Source: Streptomyces alboflavus
Lineage (GTDB): Bacteria > Actinomycetota > Actinomycetes > Streptomycetales > Streptomycetaceae
Assembly (NCBI RefSeq): GCF_000716675.1
Contig: NZ_JNXT01000043.1
Coordinates: forward strand, 7,998-71,997
Reading direction: 5' to 3'
DNA: 64,000 nucleotides
Below, one piece after another: positions 62,700 through 64,000 of this stretch. The stretch's first letter is position 1. Every line of letters begins with the position of its first letter. Both the position numbers and the translations under genes were made by a program. A model generated the notes under the pieces. That model did not search any database. It was given only the letters and a program-made list of their open reading frames with translations, and was not told where the DNA came from.

Positions 62700-63068
62700 A
62701 TGGACCGCGGGACGGTCGGCAGTGCACACAGGGGCCGGCTTCTGGTCGAAGTCCGGAATGAGGGCCGCAGCGCCGTCGTGACCCCGGCGGGTGAGTTGGA
62801 TCACCACACCGCCGATTTGTTGCGCGAGCCGCTTGAGGCCTGTGTCGACGACGGCTTCAAGCGCCTCGTGGTCGACTGCTCACGACTCGAATTCTGTGAC
62901 TCGACGGGACTGAACGTGCTTCTCGGCGCCCGGCTCAAGGCCGAGGCCGTGGGGGGTGGGGTCCATCTGGCGGGGATGCTGCCGGTGGTGGCCCGGGTGT
63001 TCGAGATCACGGGAGCCGACGCCGTCTTCACCGTCCACGAGACGCTCGAAGCGGCGCTGGCCGACTGA
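62700..63068 (+). CDS. Anti-sigma factor antagonist (STAS domain)
   Basis: This 122-residue SpoIIAA/RsbV-type protein has VVTPAGELDHHTADLLREPLEACVDDGFKRLVVDCSRLEFCDSTGLNVLLGARL, with the phosphorylatable Ser in CDSTGLN. In its dephosphorylated form it binds the anti-sigma kinase and frees the sigma factor. It is divergent from the sigma gene and upstream of the HATPase gene. From memory it matches the SCO3065-SCO3068 sigI region. Confidence 0.9.
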   Translation: MDRGTVGSAHRGRLLVEVRNEGRSAVVTPAGELDHHTADLLREPLEACVDDGFKRLVVDCSRLEFCDSTGLNVLLGARLKAEAVGGGVHLAGMLPVVARVFEITGADAVFTVHETLEAALAD

Positions 63069-63343
63069 GTCGGGGTGATTCTCGCGTATGGCGCAAAGAG
63101 TTACGCGTCAGTTGTCGCTGTGTGATCGTTGCGTTACCAGTGTCACACGGTTCGTGCAGAATCCATGGGTGTCCGGGCGGTTCGGCAGGGCAGGAGACAC
63201 CCTGAGTCCGTCGTCCACATCCATCAAGTCATTCATCAAGTCAAAGTCAGAACGGCAAGCGGCCGGGAAGGCAGCCGGGCGGGCGGGGGTCCGCCGGTCG
63301 TCGCACTTCCTCCCTTGTCCAGTCCTCTTGTCGGTGAGGTGAA

Positions 63344-63859
63344 GTGCTGATGAGCACCACCCGGCCTTACTCGCCGGGCGACCGCGGCCCGGAGTCGGAG
63401 GCCGCCGTCGCGGATGCTCCCGCTCCCGCGGCCACCCCGGAGTCCGGGGGCCGCCAGGTCCGCAGGCTGAGCCTGAACGGGGCGAGCGGTGTCGTGCCGC
63501 TCTCGCGCGACTTCACCCGGGAGGCGCTGCACGCCTGGGGCTGGCTGCCCGCGGCGGGTGCCGACCGCCGCGCCGCCGCCGAGGACGTGCTGCTCGTCGT
63601 CTCCGAGCTGGTCACCAACGCGTGCCTGCACGCGGAGGGCCCCGAGGAGCTGTGGCTCTCCTGCGACGGCAAGGTTCTGCGCGTCGAGGTCTCCGACCGC
63701 GGCGCGGGCCAGCCGGCGCCCCGCACCCCGCACCGCGCGGGACGGCCCGGCGGGCACGGGATGTTCATCGTGCAGCGGCTGTGCCTCGACTGGGGCGTCG
63801 TGCGGACGCCCGGGTCCACGGGCAAGACGGTCTGGGCGGAGCTGGGCGCGCCGGGCTAG
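63344..63859 (+). CDS. Anti-sigma factor, serine kinase type (HATPase_c_2)
   Basis: This 171-residue RsbW/SpoIIAB-like protein has N-box ELVTNACLHA, G1 box VSDRGAGQPAPR and G2-like GRPGGHGMFIVQRL. It lies after a Pro/Ala-rich N-terminus and a segment RRLSLNGASGVVPLSRDFTREALHAWGWLP. It should phosphorylate the STAS antagonist and hold the sigma factor. GTG 63344 (GAGG 4 bases upstream) or ATG 63350 may be used. The 275-base gap before it shows only a weak GTGTGA/TCACAC dyad (63120-63148). The 140 bases after it hold nothing I can support. Confidence 0.88.
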   Translation: MLMSTTRPYSPGDRGPESEAAVADAPAPAATPESGGRQVRRLSLNGASGVVPLSRDFTREALHAWGWLPAAGADRRAAAEDVLLVVSELVTNACLHAEGPEELWLSCDGKVLRVEVSDRGAGQPAPRTPHRAGRPGGHGMFIVQRLCLDWGVVRTPGSTGKTVWAELGAPG

Positions 63860-64000
63860 CGCGACCGCCGGACACCTCCCTTCCCTCCTGGTTCCGGGGC
63901 GGCTTCGACCCCGGCCCTCCCACGCATCCCCTCGCTCCGCCCCCTCTTCGCTCCCCCCACCCCGCCCCACCCCGCCCCCGGCTTCCGGCCATCCGGCCCC

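Overview
The window is chromosomal DNA of a Streptomyces or very close relative. The DNA is very GC-rich with strong third-position GC. Genes often start with GTG, and many candidate promoters place the start codon at the transcription start (leaderless). A tRNA-Leu with anticodon UAA (bldA) is present, as are tandem resuscitation-promoting factors behind a cyclic-di-AMP riboswitch. The gene order matches, from memory, the core segment of S. coelicolor around SCO3065-SCO3109. No phage, plasmid, rRNA or complete insertion sequence was seen.

Layout. 1-10.0 kb: an antitoxin gene, mfd (its 3' end replaced by antisense reading through a secreted SGNH hydrolase gene), a SnoaL-like protein, an XRE/TPR regulator with two small coupled ORFs, a decaying type I-E-like CRISPR mini-array without cas genes, an exported HNH-nuclease-like lipoprotein and an acetyltransferase. 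10-18 kb: a lipoprotein, a HTH-N6-methylase-like protein, a membrane protein, a Ser/Thr kinase, a SurA-like lipoprotein and MazG. 18-29 kb: a CYP107-type P450, two Rpf proteins (the second behind a ydaO-type riboswitch), enolase, a DivIC/FtsB-like protein, DUF501, Ppx/GppA, a type II NADH dehydrogenase with a near-perfect Rex operator upstream, and cyclopropane fatty acid synthase. 29-43 kb: a MacB/FtsX-like ABC transporter, bldA, a VOC protein, 4-hydroxybenzoate hydroxylase, a Bax-inhibitor-like protein, small conserved proteins, a thiolase, a second SGNH hydrolase and cystathionine beta-synthase. 43-54 kb: a Tat-exported carbonic anhydrase, an NCS1 permease pseudogene broken by two small palindromic elements, an ammonia-lyase homologue lacking the MIO tripeptide, an RpiR regulator, an APC permease, a double-GNAT protein, a hemerythrin protein, a LysR regulator and a DAP-decarboxylase-like enzyme. 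54-60 kb: a histidine-degradation operon (hutU, M20 amidohydrolase, hutF, hutI). 60-64 kb: a Dabb protein facing a TetR regulator, then a SigB/F-type sigma factor with an anti-anti-sigma and an anti-sigma factor.

The most distinctive structural signal is a family of dispersed repeats. Element A (core GCCCGTCCGGCG, about 70-150 bp, often in inverted pairs) lies at gene ends, acts as a terminator-like hairpin, supplies C-terminal codons and stops to two genes, and is translated in frame as about 70 extra N-terminal residues of the hut-operon amidohydrolase. Element B (about 38-48 bp, hairpin-ended) has landed twice inside one permease gene and destroyed it. Three short tandem arrays (10, 16-17 and 14-15 bp periods) also sit at gene 3' ends.
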